A stretch of 64,000 nucleotides of DNA from Semisulcospira habei (GCA_036245525.1 BTPG01000001.1:218262799-218326798), one strand, 5' to 3'; positions 24,991 to 38,432 are shown, counted from the first letter of the stretch. The notes: generated from the letters alone by a model not told the origin. Numbers and translations: made by a program.

Positions 24991-26669
24991 GAAACAACAA
25001 CTTTAGCCTGCTGGTAAATGTTGATCTCTCCACCAAAAGTTTTACAACGGACAGTACCTGGTACATACTGGTCATCAGAAACCAAACGTTTTCGAACACC
25101 ACAAATGGTAGCACCTGTGTCTCGCAGAACTGAGCAAGCAGTAGAATTGACAGAACCAATTTCTAAATGCAAGTGACCAGCTGACTGATCAAAAATAGAG
25201 CAAACAACTTCCGAGTCTACAGGGACAACTGCACAACCTGAGCTCGAGTTACTCTTATCATCTGAAGCTACGGTTTTTTTCACAACAAAGGGACAAGTTT
25301 TTCGAGTATGACCACCAATGTTGCAAACAGAGCAAGGGTTTGGACTGTTGCGAAGAGGACACTGCCTGGGACCATGACCTTTACCATCACAAAGAGGGCA
25401 ATTATCAAAATTGGTGTAAAACGAACCACCTCCACGTCCACGTTTCAAAGATCCTCGAGTTTGATCAAAACGACCTTCGACCTTTTGGTTCGAAACCAAG
25501 GGTGTTTGGTCTGTCTTTCGAAAACCACGATTTCTCCAATAGCCGCGACCTTGATAGTTTGAGTAACCACCGCAAGAATCTGCAGAGCCAGCAACAGCTT
25601 GTGACTCTTCAGCTACATCAACTGATCCTACTGAACCGAAAACTGTAGCAGCCGATCTGCGTGCCAAGTTCTTTTCGGGACGAGCAAGACGATAACTTTC
25701 AGCGGTTTTAACCATATCATCTAATGTGACAAGTCCACGCTCGCGAATGAAAGTAGCAATATCCTGTGACACACATTCTAGAAACTGCTCACCTAACACA
25801 AGATTCATAATTCCCTGCATGTCTCTAGGAACACCGGACAAAGCTATCCACCGATCAAACAATCTGTTTAGCTCAATACCAAAAGTTTGGAAAGGTTCGT
25901 TCGAGTCTGGTCGGATTTCACGGAACTTCTTGCGAAAACCTTCTGCAGTACACTGGAACTTCTTAAGCAAATTGTCCTTCAATGTCTGATAATCTACAGG
26001 ACCATGAGCAGCAAGACTGTGGTACAAGTTCAATGCGTTCCCTTCTAACAAAGCGGAAAGAAAGGTAACCCATTTGCTTTGATCCCAGCCAAGGGCCGTA
26101 GCATGAGTCTCAAAACGAAAAAGGTAAGAATCAATATCATCTTGTCTTTCTTTGAAAAGAGGCAACTTGGGGTAAACAGGTCTAGCACTAAAAGAAGAAC
26201 TATCCCTACCTCTGTTTCCATGACCAGCATCTTGTTCCTCAAGTCTACGTTCAGAACGTAACTCAAGTTCCATTTGTTTTGTTTTCTCTCTTTCCAGCTG
26301 TAACTGAACATCGGCTTGTTTATTCGCTAGCTCAACATCGGCTTGTTTATTTGCTAACGCTAACTGAACATCTGCTTGTTTAATTTCCGCTTGTTTATTT
26401 GCTAGCTCAACTTCTGCTTGTTTATTTGCTAGCTCAACTTCTGCTTGTTTATTTGCTAACGCTAACTGAACATCTGCTTGTCGTTTAGCTAGCTCAACCT
26501 CCGCTTCTTTTTCCAATTTTTTTTCATCCCTCAATCTTTGTCTCTCAAGACGATCAAAACAATCCTGTACATATTTTGCACGTTCCTTATCAGGGATACC
26601 CAAAGTAGTAGCTTGAGCAATAAAAGATTGGAACAATTTATCATAATCGTCAGACATGGCTAAGTGCAA
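24933..26669 (-). CDS. Gag-protease of the Gmr1-like element
   Basis: 578 residues. A coiled coil at about 45-140 contains tandem ANKQA(D/E)VEL-type repeats. A capsid-like helical region lies at about 165-330. Two CCHC knuckles follow: C424-C427-H432-C437 and C446-C449-H454-C459. The aspartic protease active site is DTGA at 517-520. The frame ends 58 bp inside the overlapping integrase frame. No classic slippery heptamer is visible at the crossover, and in the sibling element the two regions share one frame, so a one-base loss is likelier than programmed frameshifting. The start could be the first or fifth codon (both Met). Confidence 0.9.
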   Translation of the reverse strand: MHLAMSDDYDKLFQSFIAQATTLGIPDKERAKYVQDCFDRLERQRLRDEKKLEKEAEVELAKRQADVQLALANKQAEVELANKQAEVELANKQAEIKQADVQLALANKQADVELANKQADVQLQLEREKTKQMELELRSERRLEEQDAGHGNRGRDSSSFSARPVYPKLPLFKERQDDIDSYLFRFETHATALGWDQSKWVTFLSALLEGNALNLYHSLAAHGPVDYQTLKDNLLKKFQCTAEGFRKKFREIRPDSNEPFQTFGIELNRLFDRWIALSGVPRDMQGIMNLVLGEQFLECVSQDIATFIRERGLVTLDDMVKTAESYRLARPEKNLARRSAATVFGSVGSVDVAEESQAVAGSADSCGGYSNYQGRGYWRNRGFRKTDQTPLVSNQKVEGRFDQTRGSLKRGRGGGSFYTNFDNCPLCDGKGHGPRQCPLRNSPNPCSVCNIGGHTRKTCPFVVKKTVASDDKSNSSSGCAVVPVDSEVVCSIFDQSAGHLHLEIGSVNSTACSVLRDTGATICGVRKRLVSDDQYVPGTVRCKTFGGEINIYQQAKVVVSCPYFAGELVVFLRIQLLT

Positions 26670-27710
26670 TGTAGATCAACAAACAAAAAATAAAACTTAC
26701 TATAAAATATCAAAATGTCTAAACAGGAAACAGTTAAGTACTAAAGTGTCAACAATGAAATGGCAAAATGCAATTAATCACAATTGTTCTATAAACCCTA
26801 CGAAACAATGAAGTTTCTCCAAAAGTAAATTTACAGGACAATGCACAGTCAGAGTTACAATGAAACAGTAAAGTCTTACAAGTATACAAAGCAAAGTATG
26901 TATTGTATTAACTCAATATGTCTATAAGTGACCAATTGTATACCAAATAGAACACACTAACTTAATATATGAAGAACGTCAACTTTAGTTAATAGAAGCA
27001 CAAGAAATGTACAGTGAAAAAGGTAGTTACCAAGTTCAAAGTTTTAATCCAAATATATATTTAAGGAAAATAAAATGAAATGTATGTCAAAGACCTCAAA
27101 CACTATAATCGCTAATACTAAATACCAAATGTACGACGAAAGGGAAATAAACCCAATCAAATTATCAAAGTCTCATCAAACAAGAATGAACCACGGGAAA
27201 CAATCTATTGACAACTAAACCAAAGCAAAACAATTGATCAAAACTAACCAATTATAACCCCATACATAAATACAAAAAAAACCTAGATCAAAATCAATAC
27301 AAATTAAATAAACAAAATAAATTAAATCAAATGAGGCTGAAATCCCAACAGGATAATCTACTTAAAATAAGGGCAAAGAGAACATACCCACAAACACACG
27401 CATAAAAGGACAGGACCCTATAACAGTGAAGAACTAGTAAAACAAATATAATTCCCTAACAGAAGAATAGAGCCAAAGAGAATAGGAACCCCCAAGACAG
27501 AAAAAGAGCTAAATCCTTAGTGCCCAGAAACTGTACACAGACACAGCCGTTAAACTGGAGACGGCAAATATCACACAAAACACCACATCCCAGTCATACA
27601 CTATAACAAAATTTCAAAAGAATAAGCCCACTAGTCTACCTATATATACCTATAATAACTAGTGGTGCCCTCACTAAATATGAATATGTATGACTTAATG
27701 CTAACACAGA
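26670..27710 (-). other. Untranslated leader of the Gmr1-like element
   Basis: About 1.0 kb, very A-rich on the plus strand and without open frames of note, between the primer binding site and gag. It probably carries packaging signals; none can be identified by eye. Confidence 0.6.
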
Positions 27711-27728
27711 GAAAGTCTAGGGTCACCA
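27711..27728 (-). promoter_or_regulatory. Primer binding site
   Basis: On the minus strand TGGTGACCCTAGACTTTC starts two bases past the 5' LTR end. This matches the complement of a tRNA 3' end ending in CCA. The tRNA species was not determined. Confidence 0.75.
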
Positions 27729-27730
27729 AA

Positions 27731-29330
27731 TGTAACGACGGTGTTTTTAGTGTACTACTGAACTAAATTAAATTGTTACATATATAAACGTTTATGGAAT
27801 GAGTGTGTGCGTGGGCTTTCTGCCAATCTGTATAAAGGTGGGTGTTCTATCTCTGTTTACTAGACTCTTTCATCCACCACACACGCGCTTACAAACAAGG
27901 ACAAAGGCCACACAGTTATTTCTCTTTGCCCTCTTTAACTATTTCTCATACACTCATAACATACATTAAACCACACAATTCACATCATATAAACCAATCT
28001 GCACAAATAACTAACAGTAACAAGTGGCATATAGGTTATTCACAACTTCAGCGCTCACACATTCACTCGCTACCGTAGAGGTCGTTGTCTCTCTCGAGAG
28101 ACGTCACTCGACTCCTCTTTATACTAGTGTCGACACAGTCAATATCACATTGACGACTTGACGGAGATTCCCGAACTGAATATTACTATTCCCAATGACT
28201 ACTCACAGATTTAGAACATTCCTAGGCGTGAAATTAACGGCGCTAGGCGACAATAGCTACACTGACGGAACACTGCATGTGGTCCTGTAGCACGAATCTG
28301 TGGCTTACTTCGCTACCGGTGCTGCTCGTAGCACCAGTGATGGTAGGACGAAGGAGAGATGAAGGCTTGATGTCAGCACCTGGTCACGTACGTGATGCCT
28401 TCAGGACAGCTTCATCGGCCCTACACCACGGGTGTCCGCTCCGTACCGGCCCCGCTGTACACAACATTTATACACTCATAAATGTTCGCTCTTATACCCA
28501 AAAGGTCTGAATGTGTCTTCGACACATTATTATACTTCAGAGCGCTCTAGATCATTTCCTCTGAAATGTCTTCTTTATGCCAACATACCACAGTCACTAT
28601 TGTCATAATTCTTATGACAATTCCTATAGCCACTTTAACACTGTACACAGAATTCCTATAGCCACTTTAACACAGTGCACACAATTCCTATAGCCACTTT
28701 AACACTTTACACACATTTTACGTACCTACACCCAATGGATTATGAGCCAAATATTACAATCACAGCTCACCTCCAATTCGTAACATTACTGCACATTTCA
28801 TCATTAGGTATACCTAAATATATACTGAATTCTATTCCTATTTCAGTCCCACATCTTCACATATGAATGAATACAACATGACATCCTAGTTATAACTACA
28901 TCACATAATTACATGACTAAACAAGTATTGACACGAGCCATCGCATTTCCTTCAAACATGGCTCTTCTGCACTCTAATAATAATTCATAAAACAATACTT
29001 TCTTTTTCATCTGAATAGCGTTACAGGTCATTATAAATACCGGTAATAAAAGAATAAATACCTGTATTCAATATACAGCTATCGAATTCTCTAGCCAGAA
29101 TTCTTCCTCCGAGCCCTAGCGAAAACGACCGCTCGACTCGACTGGTATAGCATCTCTAACTGGCAATTATTCCCGAACCCACACTGTCACACGTGAACAT
29201 CGCTCACCGCTACATTACCGCACGTGAACAATGCTTATCTCTACATTATTCGCATGTGTACATTCGGTCCAACTGCTAATGACGTCACACCATCGTCCGA
29301 CCGAACCCTGCACTAAAGGCGTTCGTTACA
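27731..29330 (-). mobile_element. 5' LTR (1600 bp)
   Basis: Same ends as the partner LTR (TGTAACGA, TCGTTACA). The 36-bp excess over the partner is fully explained by one segment near 28180-28216 (TATTACTATTCCCAATGACT and following), so the two LTRs otherwise align without length change. Confidence 0.95.
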
Positions 29331-29480
29331 ATGATGATGATGATAATGATGATGATGATGATGATGATGATGAAACGTGTTATTGACAGGATAAAGTTTT
29401 TGGCAAAACGCCTCTCTTACAAACTGTCCTGTTAGAAAACAAAATATTAACAGCAAAGTGTAAGAGAAACACAATAACAC
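29331..29480. repeat. ATG repeat and flanking repeat fragment
   Basis: (ATG)n at 29331-29372 is the insertion target of the LTR element. 29373-29480 (GGATAAAGTTTTTGGCAAAA, TTACAAACTGTCCTGTT) is related to 16890-16990. Confidence 0.7.
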
Positions 29481-30358
<878 letters not shown>

Positions 30359-30400
30359 TAAATCTATATATATATATAAGTAGTCTGTTCAGGTAGTAAG

Positions 30401-31389
<989 letters not shown>

Positions 31390-31782
31390 TGACAATGACA
31401 ATGACAACGGAAAATGTTTTGGTAGTAACAACCATTTTTTCGAACTTGCCGTTGCTAATCTACTGATTAATTACTATCGCACAAATTATTTTCTACTACT
31501 GAACAGGAAAAAAAAATACTTGACAAACACAAGCCAATAGAGAAGAAAAATGTAAGAGAGAAGTGACATAGGAATTACCAGCTTTACTAGTCGGGCATAA
31601 TCACATGTGTGAGGTTTAATTAAGGTTGCTATTACGCGCTTGCGCGGCTTAGGACGTTAAGTCAGTCAGTCATATGAATAGTGGATACACACAAGCTGTA
31701 CTGAATAAAACTGAGTCATCGAAAACTGGGATACATGCAGTTAATGATCCAATCAGAATAGTATTTTTCAATGTGTGCACAG

Positions 31783-32514
31783 TCACGGCGGTGCTGCTGA
31801 CAAAAACAGGTACTTGATGAGACTGACTTTATACGATAAGAAAGTAGCTGATGTCGTGACGTTTTTAGGCAAGGCATTCCAAAAGCTAGAGCCAGAGAAC
31901 GTTAAACTCGTTTTATAGAGATCAATTCTAGGTCGCGGCACAATAAGGGATTTTCTTGATCTGGAGCATGTTGATGACTGGGCGGCAAATAGCGTTGTGA
32001 TATATGGGGGTAGCTTATCGTTTAATGCCTTGAGCATAATCATTTCCCTTATTGTAAGTTAAATTATCTTTCATGGGCAGAATCTTTAAGGCTGCCAATT
32101 TTTGGTCAGTAGTTAAGCTGGGATCAGGGAGTATTAGTTTGGCAGCTCTCCGATGTAGAGAGTTCAATCTTTCAAATTGACATCGCTCGAACCATCCCAC
32201 ACAGTAGAGGCATAGTCCATAAATTATGTGATCTAATATGGGCATTGAAGAACGGTTGACGTGTCTCCATATCAGTAATGTGTTTAAGTTTTTTGCTAAA
32301 ATGTACAGATTTTTAGAGACAATTTTACAGACATTATTGATGTGTGGCTGCCACCTAAGCTGGTTGACCACCGTGACTCCTAGCAGGCGATGGTTAGTGA
32401 CTTGGCAGATGGTTTTGCCTTGGAGAGACAGACTGAGTAAGAGAGAGCCGAGTTGGTGTTTTTGGCGGGTGCTAATTACCATGCTTTCAGTTTTTGCCGG
32501 GTTTAGTATCTTCT

Positions 32515-32546
<32 letters not shown>

Positions 32547-32557
32547 AGCGTTCCCAA
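31783..32557 (-). pseudogene. 5'-truncated LINE fragment B, same family as A
   Basis: 32557-32015 encodes TESMVISTRQKHQLGS, LLGVTVVNQLRWQPHINNV and LNSLHRRAAKLILPDPSL. 31783-32043 encodes RPRIDLYKTSLTFSGSSFWN. It is parallel in content to fragment A about 1.3 kb away. Its 5' end lies in a (CTT)n tract at 32510-32546. Frame breaks occur near 32020-32045. Confidence 0.8.
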
Positions 32558-32569
32558 GTTTCTGCCTCA

Positions 32570-32945
32570 GATGTCAAGATTGGTTGTTGAGATGAAGTTA
32601 GTGGTCTGAAGTAGGTCTAAAATGGAGCCCCAGAGTTTCTCTGACAGCGTTGCTCCATGTGACCAGTGCTGTATCCTGGCCTCTTGGTACAGGGGACAGG
32701 ACTACAGTACATGCTCTGGGGTCTGTAAACCAGTTTCATACAAGCAGTCTGCAGTGTGACAGTCCAAGGCGGTACAAGTGTGCACGCAGTCGGCAGTGAC
32801 CAGTCCTTAGACGGAATATGGTGGTCTGTTGGTGGCGCTGGAGGTATTTTAACTGGTCATCAGATGGTGGGTTGTGTTGGGTCTGCCAGTCTGCATGATA
32901 ATGCCGCTTAATGAGGGGTTTGACTTCCTGGAAGTATCATAATAA
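32570..32945 (-). pseudogene. C-terminal fragment of another LINE pol
   Basis: Minus-strand translation gives TIFRLRTGHCRLRAHLYRLG, the conserved segment before the C-terminal zinc-binding region of RNase H-bearing non-LTR polymerases. It is followed by frameshifted remains. Too short to assign a clade. Confidence 0.5.
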
Positions 32946-33029
32946 TTATTATGACTGCACCATTCATCAATATTTTGCAGCGTGTTTTGCAGTCGTGATT
33001 TGATGTTTTATAAATCGTATTTCATCCGC

Positions 33030-33164
33030 GGGGCATTTTAACCTAATGCGCAAAAGGTCCTTGGACGTCGGCCTCAGTTGTACACAGATGATGTTTTTGC
33101 GCACTGGGAATTTAGTTAATTTATTAACCCCTTCACTGCCGATAAAAAGTGAACACGATTCAAC

Positions 33165-33166
<2 letters not shown>
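33030..33166. mobile_element. 5' end of a TTAA MITE (family C) plus adjoining repeat
   Basis: 33124-33166 (TTAACCCCTTCACTGCCGAT...) is the left end of the family complete at 37190-37406, cut by a GA repeat. The preceding 95 bp (33030-33123) matches 37098-37189 almost exactly, so the two loci share flank as well as element. Confidence 0.7.

Positions 33167-33236
<70 letters not shown>
33167..33236. repeat. GA microsatellite replacing the rest of a MITE
   Basis: It begins where the intact family C member has AAGAGACAGATT, so expansion probably seeded on AGAGA within the element. Confidence 0.9.
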
Positions 33237-33240
<4 letters not shown>

Positions 33241-33439
33241 ACGTCATATTTAGAGTATTGCGTCAATGTCTGAGTGGTGACGGAGCTTCTTTTACGTCAC
33301 CGCGACTGTCTGACTTTCTCCAGAAGTCAAGGTATTTTTACTGTCTTATTTTTTTCTGAAAAATTTTTTTTTGTTGTTTTACTGAAGAAGTTGAAAGGGT
33401 ACAAAGCAGGCTAACGAACTCATCCATTGTCTTTCTCCA

Positions 33440-33545
33440 AACTAGATATATCCAAAATTTCAAATTTTAAGTAAATATGACAAAAATTACGGACTCTAAT
33501 CTGGATCAACCGACTTTCTGTAATCGGTCTTTTACGTCTTTAATG
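33440..33545 (+). repeat. Fragment of dispersed block R1
   Basis: AATTACGGACTC followed by TCTGGATCAAC matches, inverted, the sequence at 53745-53780. Confidence 0.5.
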
Positions 33546-33663
33546 ATACATTCAATTATAATATGCTCGGAGGCTCTCTTAGCCATCCTTTAAATAAAGT
33601 ATTTCGCCCAAGTTTCGAGCTTGTACTTACAGCAATATCTGAGATTCTCGTGTCTACATACAT

Positions 33664-34020
<357 letters not shown>

Positions 34021-34860
34021 GTGTTTCGGCATCCTGTCTCGGAAGACAATGGAGTATGCGCTTGCTGGGTCAGTCACTGGAGTGACCTCTCCAGTGCGCA
34101 AGCCTGGGCGAAGTGTATGGAGATCCTGGGATGCCCAGTCGTCAAGATCCCCCTCTCGGCCTCGCTGATGTATCCAAAGGAATGCAAAGCAGTACGTTTG
34201 GCATCAGTTTGGCTGCAGGAGCTGCCAGAACAGTGCGTGAATACAGGCAGCTGTCTGCCTTCGGGGCTCCACTCCTGATTTGAAGGGTTTACTCCCCCAC
34301 ATTTGGCCGTTGGATCCAACCTGATCTCCTCCGTCCTCTAGCCGTTGGCTGTCAGAAACAGCTCATCCGCCTAGTGGTGCAATGTGAACACCACCCCCTC
34401 ACGAAAAATAAAAAATACCTCACTAAAGATACCTTTGGTTGATTTTACTATTATGATTGTTTGAGTGGAGTTGTAAGGGGGTTGGGGGAGGGGGGGGAGA
34501 AGTGTGTGTGGGGGGGGGGGGGGGAGAGGGGGGTCATCACTTTTGGTTTATAGAGCTGCTCAATGCGCTCTTATGAATGAAAGATTTTCATTATCAGTGG
34601 AATCAGTAGGTCATTTCAGAGGCGCACACTGAGTTGCACGTCGAACCACTCACAAATACTCATTTGGAGTGCACCAGATGGATCCAGTTGGCCAAGTCCC
34701 ACATTCCACACTATAGGACAGCTAAGACTGAAAAGCAATCGCGGCGTTTATGGCGCGGTACAAGGTTTAAAACTAAGAAAATGTTGTTTTTAGAAGCGTG
34801 TCGGGCAAAAGTTTTTATGAAAACTGTTTTAAAACCTCTTTTAACTCAACTTTTCTTAAT
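34021..34860. other. Gene-free stretch with a G-run
   Basis: Poly-G at 34484-34530. The open frame 34074-34319 on the minus strand shows no recognisable domain. Nothing else identified. Confidence 0.3.
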
Positions 34861-34875
34861 GTTAAAAGTGTTTTA

Positions 34876-35254
34876 TTGTACATTACTTAACGTCCCGACA
34901 GCAACAAGGCTTTCTCAGGACGTGCCTGCACTGCTTGTGAAAAAACAACAACTAAACAGAACATTGAATGTATGTCGCCAACCGGTCAAATACATTAAAT
35001 AAACCTACATAACCATGGGGCCTACATAAAGCTAAGACCATTTAGCAACACACATCCAATATCAAGAGCTACAGGCAGTGCAGACAGTAGGGAGAGTTTT
35101 AAAAAGGCAAATACAGGTGAATGGACAAAGGGCCGACAGAGACACATGCCCCAGAATAGAGAGAAAAACTCACCCTGTGGGGCTGACCAGGGTGCCCCTG
35201 GGAAATAAAAAGTAGTTAACCCCACCCAAGTCCCCCAGGGCAGACCCGGGTGGG
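34876..35254 (-). mobile_element. SINE-like element, copy 2, with perfect 15-bp target duplication
   Basis: GTTAAAAGTGTTTTA stands exactly at 34861-34875 and 35255-35269. The element is the reverse complement of the 8013-8397 copy, with head at 35254. Confidence 0.9.
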
Positions 35255-35352
35255 GTTAAAAGTGTTTTAATTTACAAGCGTGTCGTAACTGATATGCATC
35301 TATTCCAACGTATAGTGCTGGATATTTTTCCCATCCTCGCCTTCTCTCTTCG

Positions 35353-35438
35353 CTCAACACTCGACTTTCCAGTCCTTCTCTGAAACACCCCCAACCGGTC
35401 TGCCCTCAACACTCGACTTTCCAGTCCTTACTTCAAAC
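35353..35438 (+). repeat. Tandem duplication including the SINE head
   Basis: CTCAACACTCGACTTTCCAG through CCCCCAACCGG(G)TCTGCCCT occurs at 35353 and again at 35406. The second copy leads into the SINE at 35439, so the duplication took in target DNA plus the first bases of the SINE. Confidence 0.7.
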
Positions 35439-35804
35439 ACCCCCAACCGGGTCTGCCCTGAGGGACTTTTTAGTTCCCAGGGGCACCCTGGTCAGCCCCA
35501 CAGGGTGGGTTTTTCTCTATATTCCGGGGGCATGTGTTTCTGTCTACCCTTGGTCCATTCACCTGCATTTTCCTTTTTTAAACTCTCCCTACTGTCTGCG
35601 CTGCCTGTGGCTCTTGATATTCGATGTGTTGCTAAATGGTCTTAGCTTTATTTAGGCCCCATGTCGTAGGTTTTATTTAACGTATTGGACCGGCTGGCGA
35701 CATACATTCAATACATTCTGTTGAGTTTTTGTCACTAGCAGTGCAGGCACGTCCTGAGAAAGTCTTGTTGCTGTCAGGACGTTAAGCAATGTACAATCAA
35801 TCAA
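35439..35804 (+). mobile_element. SINE-like element, copy 3
   Basis: Flanked by CCTTACTTCAAAC (35426-35438) and CCTTCCTTCAAAC (35805-35817), a 13-bp target duplication with one mismatch. It is opposite in orientation to copy 2, only about 185 bp away, so the two could pair as a long imperfect hairpin. Confidence 0.85.
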
Positions 35805-35817
35805 CCTTCCTTCAAAC

Positions 35818-36639
35818 GGACAGCATTCACACAAATAATACTTTACTATTACATCAGAAAATGGCCCATCCAAGCCTGCACTCTTTTAACTGCACTAAAC
35901 GACTGACTGTAGCAGACGACGCATGAAACGACGCTGACTCTGTGACGTCATTTCCATTCAATCAATTTGTGCATACAATCCAAAAGGAGATGCGGCATTG
36001 ATAACATCGACAAACCTACAAAATAAAGCAACAGGTTGAACCAAAAGGTCGGGCAGGACAAAAGACAACAGCAGCCTCACCCAAAGTCTATACGTCCTCT
36101 CGGCGCACTCATACAATCACTTCACTTCTTAGCAACCGGCGCACGAATATAATTATAGGCTAAGTCAAACTAAAACAGAAGATAGTGGCGGAAAACCCTT
36201 TAAAATAGAAACAAAGAACGACGTTTCAGATCAAATATTCTTCATCTGACATGGAAACAAACGTAGAAAACGTATAGGCTAAGTCCCTGGTGAACGTATA
36301 CATGAATCTCAAATTTCGAACTAGACATCACCTTTCTCCACATCACCCCGGAAGTACATTACAACTCAACACTTTTTTTTAACAAAACAACCACACCCTC
36401 AAATAACAAACCTAATTTTGTAGAAACATAAACAATTTACTCCCTGAAACAACAAAATATCCCCCCTGACCCATATCAGCTATGAAGTTATTTATAAGCT
36501 GAGAAGTGTGATGTAATACATACACGCTCATTTTCAGGGTTCTGTGCGCACAACACACACACACATTGCTGGGAGGGACAATTTTTCAAACACACTACAG
36601 GCGTGTCTGTTAAACACAAAAGTGCATGTTTTAACGCCA
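35818..36639. other. Gene-free stretch
   Basis: No coding similarity or repeat boundary was recognised. Confidence 0.3.
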
Positions 36640-36830
36640 AAACGAGAAAAACTGATCTTTTTATTTTTTTATGAATCTTTACCCCAAGACAATGCAGAAA
36701 CAACCCTCAGAAAAAATGGGTGTCTGACTTGGTCACCCAGATTTTAACCCCCCCCCCCCCCCCATTTTTCATAAGGATGATAAAGACAGTAACCCATTTG
36801 CGCTCTTCCGTGTACACACACACACACACA
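36640..36830. repeat. Left half of the CA-centred repeat
   Basis: Matches 3270-3434, including AAGACAATGCAGAAACAAC and CATTTTTCATAAGGATG. It has a C run at 36750-36767 and a short CA run at its right end; the right half is absent. Confidence 0.7.
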
Positions 36831-37189
36831 CGCACGCACGCACATAAGGCCTTTCGCGCTAAATAAACGTTCAGCAGCGAGGCCGTTAGCGTAACCCGAC
36901 ATGACGTAATTTTTATCTTGTTACTTCAGTTGTCAGAGGTTTAGGCCTGCCCGCCTTTGAAATCATGGACATGCTGTTAAATTCGCCCCACCGCGAACCA
37001 TCCTAAAAAGTCCCTTCTATAAATAGAAGAGACTTAAAAACCCAAAGAAAAACAACAACCAATCAGACAACAAAAATTTGACAAATTTTCACCCGCGGGG
37101 CATTTTAACCTAGTGCGCAAAAGGTCCTTGGACGTCGGCCTCAGTTGTACACAGATGATGTTTTGCGCACTGGGAATTTAGTTAATTTA

Positions 37190-37406
37190 TTAACTCCTTC
37201 ACTGCCGATAAAAACGTGAACACGATTCAACTGCAAGAGACAGATTCTCATGAGCCCCCGCGACTGCGGAGGCTCATGAGGCTCTATGCCTCTTGCTGAG
37301 ACCAGTTTGTATCCATGTTTCTTGGATGGTGTTGGCTTGTGGTCGTTGAATGAACCAGGATTTCAGAAACAAACATGTGTGCGTACAGCGGCAGGGAAGG
37401 GGTTAA
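37190..37406. mobile_element. TTAA MITE, family C, with internal hairpin
   Basis: It begins TTAACTCCTTCACTGCCG and ends GGCAGGGAAGGGGTTAA: inverted ends next to TTAA. The core hairpin has arms around CTCATGAGCCCCCGC (37248-37290). Further members lie at 44951-45111 and 50831-51049. TTAA plus C-rich ends suggest piggyBac-type mobilisation (inference). Confidence 0.75.
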
Positions 37407-37620
37407 TATCGTTTCAACGTCTCTTCAAGCCAGACAGAGTGCCCTTGGACATCATTGTCTGTCCGACGCCCTGGCCAGTCCAACGGAATAAACACATGGC
37501 GTTACCTCTTGCACAGGGGTCGGTGGAGTCACAGTGATAGCTCCAGGTTAGTGAGTGATTAGCATCGCGTTTTTGTCTGTGCCAAGCTAAACAGACGCAA
37601 TGTATTTGAACGAGTTGCCC

Positions 37621-37765
37621 TCCCCCCCCCCACCCTCCCCCTTTCCCCCCCCCCCACCACCGCATCCCCCCACCTCAGCCACCCCAGTGCTCGAGTATAA
37701 ATAAAATAAGGTCCTCTTAGCATTACTTTCAAGCGTGAGTGTGTGTGTGTGGTGTGTGTGTGTGT

Positions 37766-37802
<37 letters not shown>

Positions 37803-38075
37803 ACGCGAGCAGTTTAATTATATTTGATTTGTGTTTTATGTTCTTTTTTATTTTGCGCAGCACCGAGACGATTTTCTCATGTATTTTTACATATGGCATT
37901 ACACATTAGCATTACTTACAAGTGTGTGTGTGTGCGCGCGCGCGCGCATGCGAGCAGTTTAATTATATTTTATTTGTGTTTTATGTTCTTCTTTTTATGT
38001 TGCGCAGCACCGAGACGATTTCCTAATGTATTTTTTCATATGGCAATAAAGTTCTATCTTATCGTATCTTAAATA
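37621..38075. repeat. C-rich run, GT microsatellite and a duplicated retroelement tail
   Basis: C-rich tract 37621-37665. Then a roughly 190-bp unit occurs twice in tandem (about 37715-37905 and 37906-38055), each with a GT/GC repeat followed by GAGCAGTTTAATTATATTT and GCGCAGCACCGAGACGATTT. The second ends GGCAATAAAGTTCTATC plus short repeats, a typical retroelement tail. Confidence 0.7.
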
Positions 38076-38432
38076 TCGAGACTGACAGGACTCATCTGGT
38101 ATGTACAATAGGCGAGCATACCTATGAAATAATGTTTTGTCAAATACGCCGTCTGTGACTGAATTGTATGTAGTCGCCAGCAAGCAAATTTTGAATGTGC
38201 GCCACTTGTCTTATCAGCTGAAGGGGATAGACGGAAGACAATATGGACGGAAATCTTCAAAATAATTAACTCGATCTAGACGTCTCGCATCCGGATACGC
38301 GTTATAAAGCTGCGTGTCCAAATACAGCACGTGTGGAATGTGTTAAACCTAGTAGTAGCTAGCTCATTGACGCCTAATCATGACTTTCGCAGTTGTGGGT
38401 GCCGTCCATAAAGACAGTGTACCAGCTGAAGG

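Larger units (their letters stand above)
17098..29330 (-). mobile_element. Near-complete Gmr1-like LTR retrotransposon, interrupted by a LINE
   Basis: About 12.2 kb. Long LTRs flank gag-protease, integrase and reverse transcriptase-RNase H, in that order on the minus strand. The target duplication is ATGAT (17093-17097 and 29331-29335), inserted in an ATG-repeat. Integrase before RT is the Ty1/copia-like order, although every domain is Ty3/gypsy-like: the Gmr1 pattern. Without the L2 LINE the element would be about 9.1 kb. Apparent frame breaks lie between protease and integrase (about 24960) and just before RT (about 20000), so this copy is probably inactive. Confidence 0.9.

Noticed and set aside
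34074..34319. Minus-strand 81-codon frame, Cys-containing
   Set aside because: No recognisable domain and no splice or start context; left as unassigned.
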